Assembly (NCBI RefSeq): GCF_050947335.1
Contig: NC_134984.1
Location: forward strand, 5,437,926-5,501,925
Source of the DNA: Megachile rotundata
Taxonomy: Eukaryota; Arthropoda; Insecta; Hymenoptera; Megachilidae
Direction of reading: 5' to 3'
DNA length: 64,000 bases
The notes under the pieces were generated by a model. That model worked only from the letters and a program-made list of their open reading frames with translations, ran no database searches and was not told where the DNA came from. Positions 21,967 to 31,682 of the stretch are shown in pieces. The translations under genes were made by a program, and so were the position numbers. Positions within the stretch are counted from its first letter, which is position 1. The number at the start of each line of letters is the position of its first letter.

Positions 21967-22784
21967 CACTTTTTACGAGCACTTGTAGACTTTTCAATTT
22001 TTATTGTATATTGTTCGGTAATCGGTGAAAGGGACTCGGGAGCACAGGGTGTTTAAATAACCCGTTCGAATAAATTTGACACTGTTTATTCAACAAAAAA
22101 CACAAAACGAAACTGAACACACTACATGCACACTTGAACGACGACGATTCGAAGAAATAATTAGAAAAGTATAATAGAACCGGGATGTTCGCTGTAGCGC
22201 ACCACGTATTGACGATTCGGGATTATCGCGTCTAGTTTCGAGCACGGTTGCCTTTGTTCTAATTCGCGAGAGTCGGGCGATCACCTGAACTCGGGAATCT
22301 GCGGTAAGTGTCGTCATCACGGCCCAATCAGCTATTGCTTATTAGACGTGACGATAACAGGAACCAATAAATTTTATATCGGTAACGGGGGGGGGGGGGG
22401 GGGGGGTCGGTATTTCTCGATCCTTCGAGAATGCACCGAAAGAAATCTTCCGGTGCGTCCAGGAGGACGAGAGACAGAAAACTTCATGGTTGGGATTTGA
22501 ATTCAGGGATCGCCTTCTACTTGACTAGATACTGAACATATATTTTTCAGAGAGCGTAAATGTCTTTTTGCCCCTCGAAAAGAAAGTCTTCAACAAAGTC
22601 CGTTTCATTTTTCTAAATTATGTTCTGCTTCGTCTAATAATTACAAGAAGCACAAAATATATTCCATAATTAAAGTAACTGTGAAATTTTATGTCGTATA
22701 TGTTCGAAAATGTACAAGAATTTCGTGCAACCAAACGAAAATAAAAAATCAAATAAAACGATAACTTATGACAGATTTTTCTAG
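21967..22784. other. Non-coding, with a 20-base G run
   Basis: No gene is seen. A run of about 20 G lies near 22387-22406. The reverse strand contains TTGAATAAACAGTGTC near 22085, which may be the polyadenylation area of an unrecognised minus-strand LTR. Confidence 0.4.
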
Positions 22785-23380
22785 CGTTGCGTCCTTGATT
22801 CGTTACAATGCATACAGCCGAACAAGGTAATCAAATGTGCTATTGAGCCAAATCAAACGCCTAATACATCAGTCGGTTGCATATGTAAAAAAAAACTCAC
22901 ACCAAGTTTCTGCCCCCTATCTTATTCGCGAGGGTAGTAAAAGGAAAAAATCGAATTTCTAGTTTTTGGCCTATTTTATTGAAACGTTGAGTTTCACATA
23001 GCGCATATCATACAATTCTTTGATATTTTTGGAGCGCAAAGTATAATTGTAAAAATACAATAACATATCACTAGGATAATCGTAATGTGACAGTCAAGCT
23101 TTTTTATTTTCCATTATTTTCATATGAAATTTTTACTATTACAATTTTGACATTTTTCTAGGTAAAATAAGACTAAACACAACATAATTCGAAATATATT
23201 TATTTGTAATTTCAAACGTTACGTTTACATCGAATGATTAGTTGAATTAATAAAACTCTTTTTGCTTTTATATTGCGTAGTTGTCTCGTCAGATATGTTT
23301 CCTAGAACCTAATCACTTTTACGATTTTATTATTTTTAAACCGATGACCAAGCAAATAGTTCACACTTACATCACATTAT
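22785..23380. repeat. Dispersed repeat W, copy 2, part 1
   Basis: Reverse-complement match to 9148-10250 minus the piggyBac-like element. It breaks off at CTTACATCAC and resumes at 27169, so about 3.8 kb has been inserted into this copy. Confidence 0.6.
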
Positions 23381-24155
23381 GATTAAATATACAATAACAT
23401 AAGTATAAATGTATTATTGGCCAAGAGTGAGTACTAATATACATTTCTAGACATGAATAGAGTCATTCAGTCGTATACGAAGTCTTCTTGCATTGTTTTG
23501 AGGCCAGTGATATGAAATAACCCATCATAATAGCTGAACGCGCGATTCGCCTACCTGAAAGGGGGGTACCCCGCGTCCTTTTCCAGCTTGTAGAAACGTC
23601 AATTTTCGAGGCTCCATCGTTCTGAAGGACTTTGAAAGGGAAGCTTCAAAGAATATGACCATATTTTTTTAAATTTTATCTTTTTACGCCCGTTATTGAG
23701 AAAAACGCAAAAAAGAAGTTGTTTAAGTTTTCCGACATTTTATAACAAATTGACAAAGTTAAAAAAATATTTCGAAGTAGCCCAATCCTTCATGAATGAA
23801 ACAAAATAAAATGTAGCTAATTCGATTAAAAATTACAAACTTTGAAGGCTTGCCATTCCTTAACAAATTCGAAACGGACAAAATAATGACTTAAACCCCC
23901 ATAATTTCACGTGGACTACAACATATTTCGATTAGAGCAAAATCGGAGATGGTGATTTCTAAAAGTGATCGATTCGGTGTGGAATGACCCTACTGTATTC
24001 ACTATTTTTACATTAATATTTAAATTCAGCGGAAGGATTAGCGAAAAGGTTAAGTGCCCTGCCTTGTAATCTATACATCTATTTCGGTCGCAGCTTCGAG
24101 TCCCGCTGGACTTGATTTTTTTCATCATAATATTTTTAATATTTTGCAATAATAT
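23381..24155. other. Non-coding stretch inside split W copy 2
   Basis: No protein family is seen. It includes the tRNA-like segment at 24030-24121 and some A/T-rich sequence. Confidence 0.35.
24030..24121 (+). tRNA. tRNA-Thr(TGT)-like segment, probably a pseudogene or SINE head
   Basis: The sequence GGTTAAGTGCCCTGCCTTGTAAT resembles the D-arm and anticodon arm of a tRNA with TGT in the loop. It is followed by GCTTCGAGTCCCGC as T-arm and B box, and a T run at 24115-24121 that could end pol III transcription. The stems have several mismatches. Confidence 0.3.
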
Positions 24156-25733
24156 TGTTGCGACGTGAAACCAGCTCACGAATGATGCCGTGAAGTCACT
24201 CCTTGCAACGTGAAACTGGTTCGCGATTGAAGCAATGAAGCTAGTCCTGGCCACAGTATAAGAAAGCACAGTAGGCTCACTCTGCCCAAAAGTGGCCCAA
24301 AAGTTGTCACTCGCGCATGACCGAATCGCACAACCAGCAACATGGCGGTTGTGAATAGCTGGTAATAGCACATATGCTCGTTATTTTTGTCACCTACTTT
24401 TTTAAATAAATAAATATATATATATATATAAAATGTGAAGCAAAATGATGTTGTATAAAAGGCTATCAAAGTACAACGAGTGAAAAACGTGGAATAAAAG
24501 AAACTTTGTTTATATTAATTAATTAATATTCATAAATATTTTTAGGTATACATTAATCAACTGAAATTAAGAAAGAAAAAGAAGACTTCAGCATCTAGAT
24601 CACATGACTGATGGATCAAGGATGGATACACATTTGTCAATATTATGATTATCAGATTATATTTTTCTAACGTCGTTTATAACGTATTTATTAATTATTG
24701 TATACTAGTAGGCTAATTAGTCGTTGACTGAAGTCAACAATGATTAGGTTTAAATTTTTGAAAATCATCTATTACTCCTTTATCATTTATTAATGTAATT
24801 TAAATAAAAATATTTGCCGCCAACTCTCTGTTCTTGTTGTTTGTTGTTGGTAAGTGTGTGTGCTTGCTTGCTTTAGCAGTAATGTAGTTTTGGTGGTCTG
24901 GTAGGTAGCGAGCGATGGTGATGATGATAATAATTATTAAATAATAATATTGGATTTGGAAGAATATTATAAAAATGTGTGTGGTGGTGTAAGTATTATT
25001 ATGTAGTTGTTTGTTAATATTGTTATTGTTGTTGTGGTGAAGCAGAAGAATCTACTAAAACAAAAGGTAAACAAAAGTCAGGAAGGGGATCTCACCACGT
25101 TCGCTGCAGCCAGACAACTTCTTGGCTTTATTATTATATAGAGATAATAACTGTATTCTTATACAATGATTTTGATGAAATTGTATTTTAATTAAAAATA
25201 AATTAATACATATGTACAACAAAATAAACACAAAGGTGTTAATTATTTGTAAATATACACAATAATGTATGTACCATATAATTACAATAGCTCTAACTTT
25301 CTTCCCATCAAGTGAGTTATTACTCTAAAGTCTTATTTTCTTTTAAAATATTTAGTAAAATTCTTTCTTTTTGTTTGTGTCTTTCAAATTAGAGCCCGCG
25401 CACAACCAGCAACATGGCGATCTTTTGGTCATGAGATCAAAGGTGCCGACACGGAGTGAGCCTACTGTGCTTTCTTATACTGTGTCCTGGCTATGAAATG
25501 AAGAGGTCCGCGGAAGTTGTCAGGCGGAATGAGCGGATCGAGTGGCCAGGACTTCCGGTAGCTGGGAGCAACCGCGATGTTTAAATATTGGAACCGCGCC
25601 AGACTTCGAAGAATACAGACTTAATTACAGATCGTAACACTTTGTTAATAAATCGTTTGAGTTCTTGAAATTCTGAGTTTGTGTGTTTTGAGACCTGTGA
25701 TGGCTACTCGCGAGGAAACGCCCCGGCGCAACA
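24156..25733. mobile_element. Solo LTR, family 4 (338 bp without its insertion)
   Basis: Starts TGTTGCGACG and ends GGCGCAACA (7-base inverted ends), with TSD ATAT at 24152-24155 and 25734-25737. A 1.2 kb DNA element at 24252-25484 sits inside. The remaining sequence has AATAAATCG near the 3' side, consistent with an LTR polyadenylation region. Confidence 0.75.
24252..25484. mobile_element. Non-coding DNA element with 31-base TIRs and 7-base TSD
   Basis: Inverted ends CACAGTATAAGAAAGCACAG and the complement at 25484, about 31 bases each. A second block with CAACCAGCAACATGGCG, also inverted, lies about 90 bases inside. TSD TCCTGGC at 24245-24251 and 25485-25491. The interior contains an (AT)n run near 24414 and T/G-rich sequence without a gene. 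The superfamily is unclear: 7 bp is unusual, and hAT (8 bp) does not fit exactly. Confidence 0.65.
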
Positions 25734-25739
25734 ATATTA

Positions 25740-27026
25740 TTGGGTTGGCAAGTAAGTAATTTCGGCTTTTTAGTGTGAAATAATACTCAATTTATTCTAT
25801 ACAAAAAATGAACTTTAATCAGTCAAGTATTTTCCATTCTGTTCGATGACTTTTTGCCACCTTTCTGGTAACTTCATGATCCCGCGCTCATAAAATTTCT
25901 GGTCCTTAGCAGCAACAAACTCAACCACGTGCGATTTGAGGGCGTCGATATTACTGAAATTTTTACCATTTAAGAAGTTTTGTAAACTTCGAAATAAATG
26001 ATAATCCGATGGTGCAAGGTCGGGGCTGTATGGGGGGTGCGACATCACCTCCCAACCAAGCTCCAATAATTTGGTACGTGTTGCTAAAGATGTGTGAGGC
26101 CTCGCATTGTCGTGGTGGAACACGATTCCTTTGCGATTTGCCAATTCTGGCCTTTTCTCTCTGATTGCTTCCTCCAATTTCACAAGTTGTTGGCAGTAAA
26201 CATCTGAGTTGATCGTTCGGTTGTTCGGAAGCAGCTCAAAATACACAACACCTTTGTAGTCCCACCAAATTGACAGCATTATCTTCTTTTGATGCAACTC
26301 AGCTTTTGATATGGTTTGCGCTGGTTCATCATGCTTGGACCATGATCTTTTTCGATTAACATTATTGTAGACAATCCATTTTTCATCGCCAGTGATAATT
26401 CGTTTCAAAAAAGGGTCGATTGCATTACGTTTGAAATGCGTATCACAAATGTTGATTCGTTGTGTTAAGTGAATTTCTTTCAATTCGTGCGGAACCCAAA
26501 TATCGAGCTTCTTAACAAGTCCAAGACGTCTTATATGATTTTCAATCGTTGTGTGCGATACATTCAACTGTTTTGCAATCTCTCGCACAGTTATATGACG
26601 ATTTGATTCAATTATGGCTTTCATTTTGTCATCATCAACTTCAGAAGGTCGACCAGAACGTTGGTCATCTTTCACTGAGAAATCTCCAGAACGAAATTTA
26701 TTGAACCAATTCTGACACGTACGTTCTGTTAAACAATCCACGCCATACACTTCGCATATTTCTTTGTGAGCCTCAGCTGCTTTCTTACCTTTATGAAAAT
26801 AAAAAAGTAATATGTGTCGAAAATGGCTATTTCTGCACTCCATGTTAAAACTGACCGTAAACCAACAGTTGTAAACAAAATTACACGAAATTTGTTTCTA
26901 TAGCAAGCTAAATGTATCGACTACCAAATCTCAAAAGAAAAGAATTCTAACATTGACAAAAGAATAACAAAACAAACATAATGCTATCTACTGGCGCAAA
27001 CCGAAATTACTTTCTTGCCGACCCAA
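25740..27026 (-). mobile_element. mariner element, complete
   Basis: A 1287 bp element with 26-base TIRs (TTGGGTTGGCAAGTAAGTAA at 25740; complement ending 27026; 2 mismatches), flanked by TA at 25738-25739 and 27027-27028. One gene spans most of it. It lies 6 bases right of the family 4 LTR. Confidence 0.95.
25815..26843 (-). CDS. mariner transposase, intact
   Basis: Cut-and-paste transposase of 342 residues, close to the usual 345, acting on the TIRs of the same element in the nucleus. It begins MECRNSHFRHILLFYF. The N-terminal half holds two helix-turn-helix regions (around residues 28-60 and 82-108, the latter with REIAKQLNVSHTTIENH). The mariner signature WVPHEL is at 116-121. The catalytic triad is D153 (TGDEKW), D245 (HHDNARPH) and D280 (YSPDLAPSDYHLF): 92 residues between the first two positions and 34 between the last two, as in DD34D mariners. 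There is no stop or frameshift. The ATG at 26841-26843 is the first in the element downstream of the right TIR and gives the usual start. The product could be active. Confidence 0.95.
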   Translation of the reverse strand: MECRNSHFRHILLFYFHKGKKAAEAHKEICEVYGVDCLTERTCQNWFNKFRSGDFSVKDDQRSGRPSEVDDDKMKAIIESNRHITVREIAKQLNVSHTTIENHIRRLGLVKKLDIWVPHELKEIHLTQRINICDTHFKRNAIDPFLKRIITGDEKWIVYNNVNRKRSWSKHDEPAQTISKAELHQKKIMLSIWWDYKGVVYFELLPNNRTINSDVYCQQLVKLEEAIREKRPELANRKGIVFHHDNARPHTSLATRTKLLELGWEVMSHPPYSPDLAPSDYHLFRSLQNFLNGKNFSNIDALKSHVVEFVAAKDQKFYERGIMKLPERWQKVIEQNGKYLTD

Positions 27027-27168
27027 TAATATATAATTCAAAGGGTTTTCCGATAAAACTGTCAAATAATACTTGATGGGATATGTAGAGGTAATAATAT
27101 TTCAAATGAAACTGAAACACAGTAGCTTTGAAAAGAATTAAATAAATTTATTATTTGAAAGAAACGAT

Positions 27169-27470
27169 TTAGAAGGATCTCTTTAAAATATTTTAATTAA
27201 ACCTGATTTATGAATATCTTAATAACGCAATATATTTTTGTACGTGTGAACAATTTTAACCCGGAAAAACAATAACGAAGAAAAGTATAGATTTTATTTT
27301 TTTTGTAACACACGAGAGTCTGATCGAAATTGAGCGGTATCTCAGAAGTAATTGATCGACGCAGGAATTCGATTACCGACTTTTCAATACAGACATTTAT
27401 TTTTGCTAATTTAATTAAATTGAAAATTTAACAAAACTTGTCTACGTCTGAACTGTTCCCTACATCGTAT
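27169..27470. repeat. Dispersed repeat W, copy 2, part 2
   Basis: Reverse complement of about 8850-9145. Together with 22785-23380 it forms one W copy in the opposite orientation to copy 1. After it, near 27480-27525, a short inverted match to 14635-14665 (around CATCAATCAATGTAGGA) appears. Confidence 0.6.
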
Positions 27471-27583
27471 AGATCCTACATTGATTGATGTTTCGCCGAA
27501 CATAGAAAAGGACAGCTGTTAGAATCTACTATTGCAATATGTTTCTTGACCACGGTATCCAACGAGTTTTCTCAAGTTGGCTG

Positions 27584-29151
27584 ACAAGTAAACCTACCCA
27601 AGTGTCACTCTCCGATTTTGATGAAATTTGGATATGTTATAGTACATTGAAAATTAGGGGACACGTATTTTTTTTTATCTGCGGTAAAACATATTTAGGG
27701 TATGAAACAACCCCCCAAAGTGTGAGGGTAAAATGGAAAAATTGTGATATTTTCGAGATCAGTGAAGCAATCTTGATGATTTTTGGTATGAAAGTATCTT
27801 TCGATAGAAGACAAAAATTGGCCTAGGTATGTTAGAAGGGGAGTGAAAATTAGGGGGTGAAATACCCTAAAGCGACCAATTTTTTGCAGCAAAAAAATCA
27901 GTTTTGATCTGATCGAAATAAAATCTATTAAAACTTGAAGAGGAAAGTTAATTAGGGAACACGTATTTTTTTTCTTTTTTATTACATAAATATTTGGGAC
28001 GTAAATAACTCCTAAATTACCGCGCTCGTTTGGCACTACGCATGAAACGCTTTGCAAAACTGTATCTCCTAACTGTTCGATCTTTTTAATATATCGGTTT
28101 TTTACGTTACTGAATGGAAATCTGAAATCAAAATTCAATATAACGGATCCATTATGGCGGACGAAAACTCGAAAACCTACTTACATGGACTGTATTTGTG
28201 ACATGCGATTTTCAAAATATAATACAATTTCTGACATTCATTGTTAGGTATGTAAGGTGCATCAAGCGTGTTAAGAACATATTGTAAATATATTGTTTAT
28301 AACAAAATTGTTTGAACAAAGGAATTAATAAAATATGTGATCAATGTTTCCATAAACATTTTTTGCATACGACGAATGCTGTCATCAGATTTTAAAAAAT
28401 TTCATTTTTAAGCTACATTGTTCAAACAATTTTGTTATAAACAATATATTTACAATATGTTCTTAACACGCTTGATGCACCTTACATACCTAACAATGAA
28501 TGTCAGAAATTGTATTATATTTTGAAAATCGCATATCACAAATACAGTCCATGTAAGTAGGTTTTCGAGTTTTGTCCGCCATAATGGATCCGTTATATTG
28601 AATTTTGATTTCAGATTTCCATTCAGTAACGTAAAAAACCGATATATTAAAAAGATCGAACAGTTAGGAGATACAGTTTTGCAAGGCGTTTCATGCGTAG
28701 TGCCAAACGAGCGCGGTAATTTAGGAGTATTTACGTCCCAAATATTTATGTAATAAAAAAGAAAAAAAATACGTGTTCCCTAATTAACTTTCCTCTTCAA
28801 GTTTTAATAGATTTTATTTCGATCAGATCAAAACTGATTTTTTTGCTGCAAAAAATTGGTCGCTTTAGGGTATTTCACCCCCTAATTTTCACTCCCCTTC
28901 TAACATACCTAGGCCAATTTTTGTCTTCTATCGAAAGATACTTTCATACCAAAAATCATCAAGATTGCTTCACTGATCTCGAAAATATCACAATTTTTCC
29001 ATTTTACCCTCACACTTTGGGGGGTTGTTTCATACCCTAAATATGTTTTACCGCAGATAAAAAAAAATACGTGTCCCCTAATTTTCAATGTACTATAACA
29101 TATCCAAATTTCATCAAAATCGGAGAGTGACACTTGGGTAGGTTTACTTGT
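27584..29151. repeat. Near-perfect 1.57 kb palindrome
   Basis: Arms of about 735 bases (27584-28320 and 28415-29151) are almost identical in reverse complement around a spacer of about 95 bases. The outer ends are ACAAGTAAACCTACCC and complement. Mirrored open frames on the two strands are by-products. The arm contains CTCCGATTTTGATGAAA, which also occurs near 55903 with further similarity (ACACGTATTTTTTTT). No transposase or TSD is seen. It may be a fold-back element or an inverted duplication. Confidence 0.8.
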
Positions 29152-29880
29152 GAGTGGTCAGTGGATCGCTAGTTTTCTCCTAACAAGGAGACGTAGCACA
29201 GGCAGGTTTAAGACAAAAATCACGAAAAGTTGATGAAATAAAGAACACTCAGTTGACACGTTTACACAATTATTTAATAAATGACACTCACGACGGACAC
29301 TGGACGACGATAACGATAATAATAAATTCGGTTAACAAAAGTCGCTTGAAAAATCGGGAGGAAACACGGCTAACGTTGTGACTCTGCAAAGTTCACACGG
29401 ATAATGAATTTTTAAAGTCAAACGGTAATCAGAATTGAACCTTTATCCGGTCGATGGTGTCACGGGAGTATTTCCGTGGATGAAAGAAACTAACTAGTAC
29501 AACCGTATCTACGGTTTCTGAAGTTAAACTTTCGATTTTTATGGATTTTTTAGGATACGCGTCGAGTAACTGAGAGTCAGAGCTTCGGCTTGAAAGTTAG
29601 GGAAGAACTGATTTATTTTGTCAAAGGCGGGAATTATATATAATACATTGAGTGAGTCAGTTGTTTTCGGGGTTATTGGCTTATTTGTTGTGAATCATGT
29701 AGTTTTGGGGGTTATGGAATGAATCATGTGTTTTTGGAGGTTTTGGATTTATCGTTTGTGAATTATCTTGTTGAATTTGGGTTGACGTTGTTATCTGGCG
29801 TGACAATGGCGTGGCGGTAGGACTAATCCCGTGCGGGAGGGATTAACGCATGTACGCAGCGACGTAACAAGGCTTAGACG
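29152..29880. other. Non-coding; possible minus-strand LTR remnant
   Basis: No gene. The right edge reads GACGTAACA near 29869, and the reverse strand has polyadenylation-like TTTATTAAATAATTG near 29262. This would suit an LTR in minus orientation, but no matching TSD was found. Confidence 0.3.
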
Positions 29881-29899
29881 TGCCTAGGCTTATTATTTT

Positions 29900-30195
29900 T
29901 ATTTCGGAACACAATATATTTATTCGTAATTTCAAACGTTACACTTATATCAAGAACTTTACTTGAATAAGTTATTGCTAATAAATATGAACCGAGTTAC
30001 GTCGTTAATCTTATTTTAATCAGGAAAATGTCTTGAATATAATGACGAAAGTCTTATGAAACATTAATTAAAAATAAGAAAGTTAGCAGCGCATTAACAT
30101 CGTAAACAATTGATCCGAAAAGAATATCGCGACCGAAAGGGGATGAGGTCCGCAAATGAAATAGTAAATTATTTATTAATAATTTATAATTTATT
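29900..30195. repeat. W-related flank beyond the partner gene of copy C
   Basis: About 130 bases (roughly 30060-30190) match the start of W copy 1 beside copy A in inverted orientation, as expected if they form the transposon end. The rest holds two facing copies of the motif with ACGTCGTTAATCTTATTTTA. Confidence 0.5.
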
Positions 30196-30201
30196 TTGAT
30201 T

Positions 30202-30561
30202 TTAATTATTTTTTATACATTGTATTATGCAATTGTTAAAAATTTGTGCGCCTTTGGGCTTATATTCACGGTCGCGCTGGCCATTTCGCCCGCAGTGGAT
30301 GGCACGCTCACGATAATCGTCAAATCTTATACGCAGCGCGTCGCGTTCCCGATAATTATTCCATCTTCTGGGAGGGACGTCGCGTTGACGATATTCATGG
30401 AGTCTTCTTTCGAGCATTTCGCGTTCGCGGTATTCCCGGAGTCTTCTTTCGAGCATTTCACGCTCGCGGTGTTCATGTACTCGTCTAGCAAACTCCTGGC
30501 GGCGGAATTCATGCCGGGCTGACGTACTATGGTGAATTATGTTTTTTGTGATTCTTCTAAC
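30202..30561 (-). CDS. Partner gene of copy C, candidate last exon: Arg/Glu-rich protein
   Basis: An acceptor (TATTTCTGTTTCAG) is followed by 119 codons in phase 0 ending in TAA at 30202-30204. The product is highly charged, with repeated segments of the form REREMLERRLREY and later NNYRERDALR and DDYRERAI, then CGRNGQRDREYKPKG and a hydrophobic end with NNCIIQCIKN. It is predicted to be helical and basic. It occupies the position and reading phase of the RGG-rich exon of copy A (8521-8700), but the sequences do not resemble each other beyond Arg content and a hydrophobic tail. The function is unknown; nucleic-acid binding is a guess from charge. Confidence 0.45.
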   Translation of the reverse strand, partial: VRRITKNIIHHSTSARHEFRRQEFARRVHEHREREMLERRLREYREREMLERRLHEYRQRDVPPRRWNNYRERDALRIRFDDYRERAIHCGRNGQRDREYKPKGAQIFNNCIIQCIKNN

Positions 30562-30705
30562 CTGAAACAGAAATACGAAAATGTAAATTATTTTTTCTCC
30601 ACATTTTGTGTCAACATGTAATATGGGTTCGTATTGGTTTTGCCAATACGTAATTTATCGTAGGGAAATAAATCGGAATAAATAAATGTCAAACACATTA
30701 CTTAC

Positions 30706-30872
30706 TTTGTTATTAGACAACCCTCCTTCGTTCTTCGGCTGGTCTATTTTTTTTCTTTCTGTTTTTCTTCGGCTGGTCTATTTTTTTTTTCGTTTTGTTT
30801 TCTTCCTTTTTCGCAAGGCTTTTCCTGTCCTTCCTGCCTTCTTTCTTTTCTTTGATCACCTTCTATTTCCAT
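30706..30872 (-). CDS. Partner gene of copy C, candidate exon 2 (Lys/Glu-rich, broken)
   Basis: Preceded by TTATTTATTTCTAG and ending before GTAAGTAATGTGTTTG, the same donor as in copy A. The ATG frame is Lys/Glu-rich and hits TAG after a run of A, and 167 bases is not a multiple of three, so a homopolymer indel has probably shifted it. Two near-identical segments with AATAGACCAGCCGAAGAA suggest a small internal duplication. Confidence 0.35.
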
Positions 30873-30958
30873 CTAGAAATAAATAATTTACATATTGTAA
30901 AGTTGTAATTAATACTGACAAAACACCGTACGCGTGTCATTAAACGCGAACTACTTAC

Positions 30959-30997
30959 TTCTTCGACAGCTTTCTGTAAGGTTGTGACTTTGTCCAT
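30959..30997 (-). CDS. Partner gene of copy C, candidate exon 1
   Basis: Thirteen codons from ATG (30997) to Val-Glu-Glu, followed by a consensus donor GTAAGT. It is homologous to 7536-7574 of copy A, with substitutions but the same length and splice position. Confidence 0.45.
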
Positions 30998-31017
30998 GGT
31001 CACTTTAGAATTACTGG

Positions 31018-31260
31018 ATCGTCGATCGATGCCGGGGTTCGAAGCTATGCACCCCACCCCATCCCTCAGTTCCACCACTGTCACTCAATTCCACCGCTAT
31101 CAATCAGTTCCACCAATATCACTCAGTGTCACCCCCGTCCATCAGTTCCACTCTCATCCCTCAGTTCCACCACCATCCCTCAGTTCCACCACCACCCCTT
31201 AGTGCCACCCCATTCCTCAGTTCCACCCCCATCCTTCAGTTCCACCACCGTCTCTCAATA
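31018..31260. promoter_or_regulatory. Intergenic region of copy C with short CAGTTCCACC-type repeats
   Basis: Between the divergent genes. A block beginning GATCGTCGATCGATGCCG matches copy A near 7490-7515 (inverted). It is followed by about a dozen imperfect repeats of CATCCCTCAGTTCCACCAC. Confidence 0.45.
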
Positions 31261-31320
31261 CGCAAAAATTACATTACATTACTCTTTGGAACATCGGAAA
31301 ACTGATTAGGTGTTCTTTTT

Positions 31321-31649
31321 TAAGTGATTTATTTTTAAGTGTATTTTTTAGGTGTAATTTTAAGTGATTTATTTTTAAGTGTATTTTTTAGGTGTAATTT
31401 TAAGTGATTTATTTTTAAGTGTATTTTTTAGGTGTAATTTTAAGTGATTTATTTTTAAGTGTATTTTTTAGGTGTAATTTTAAGTGATTTATTTTTAAGT
31501 GTATTTTTTAGGTGTAATTTTAAGTGATTTATTTTTAAGTGTATTTTTTAGGTGTAATTTTAAGTGATTTATTTTTAAGTGTATTTTTTAGGTGTAATTT
31601 TAAGTGATTTATTTTTAAGTGTATTTTTTAGGTGTAATTTTAAGTGATT
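31321..31649. repeat. Perfect 40-base minisatellite, 8.2 units
   Basis: Eight identical units beginning TAAGTGATTTATTTTTAAGT and a partial ninth, ending 33 bases before the transposase ATG of copy C. Identity of all units indicates recent expansion or homogenisation. Confidence 0.95.
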
Positions 31650-31682
31650 AGTGTTAATTAGTGTTCACTACTTATACGTGAA

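Noticed and set aside
18795..22346. An LTR running from TGTTATG near 18795 to ATAACA near 22346
   Set aside because: The ends are weakly inverted, but flanking four bases differ (ATCA versus GGAA).
27539..29133. Mirrored ORFs of 65-147 codons in the palindrome
   Set aside because: The same peptides appear on both strands because the DNA is palindromic; composition is low-complexity and no domain is seen.
29149..29869. A complete LTR from TGTGAG to GTAACA
   Set aside because: No matching target duplication, and the left end overlaps the palindrome edge.
31321..31649. CRISPR array
   Set aside because: Contiguous identical 40-base units without spacers; a minisatellite.
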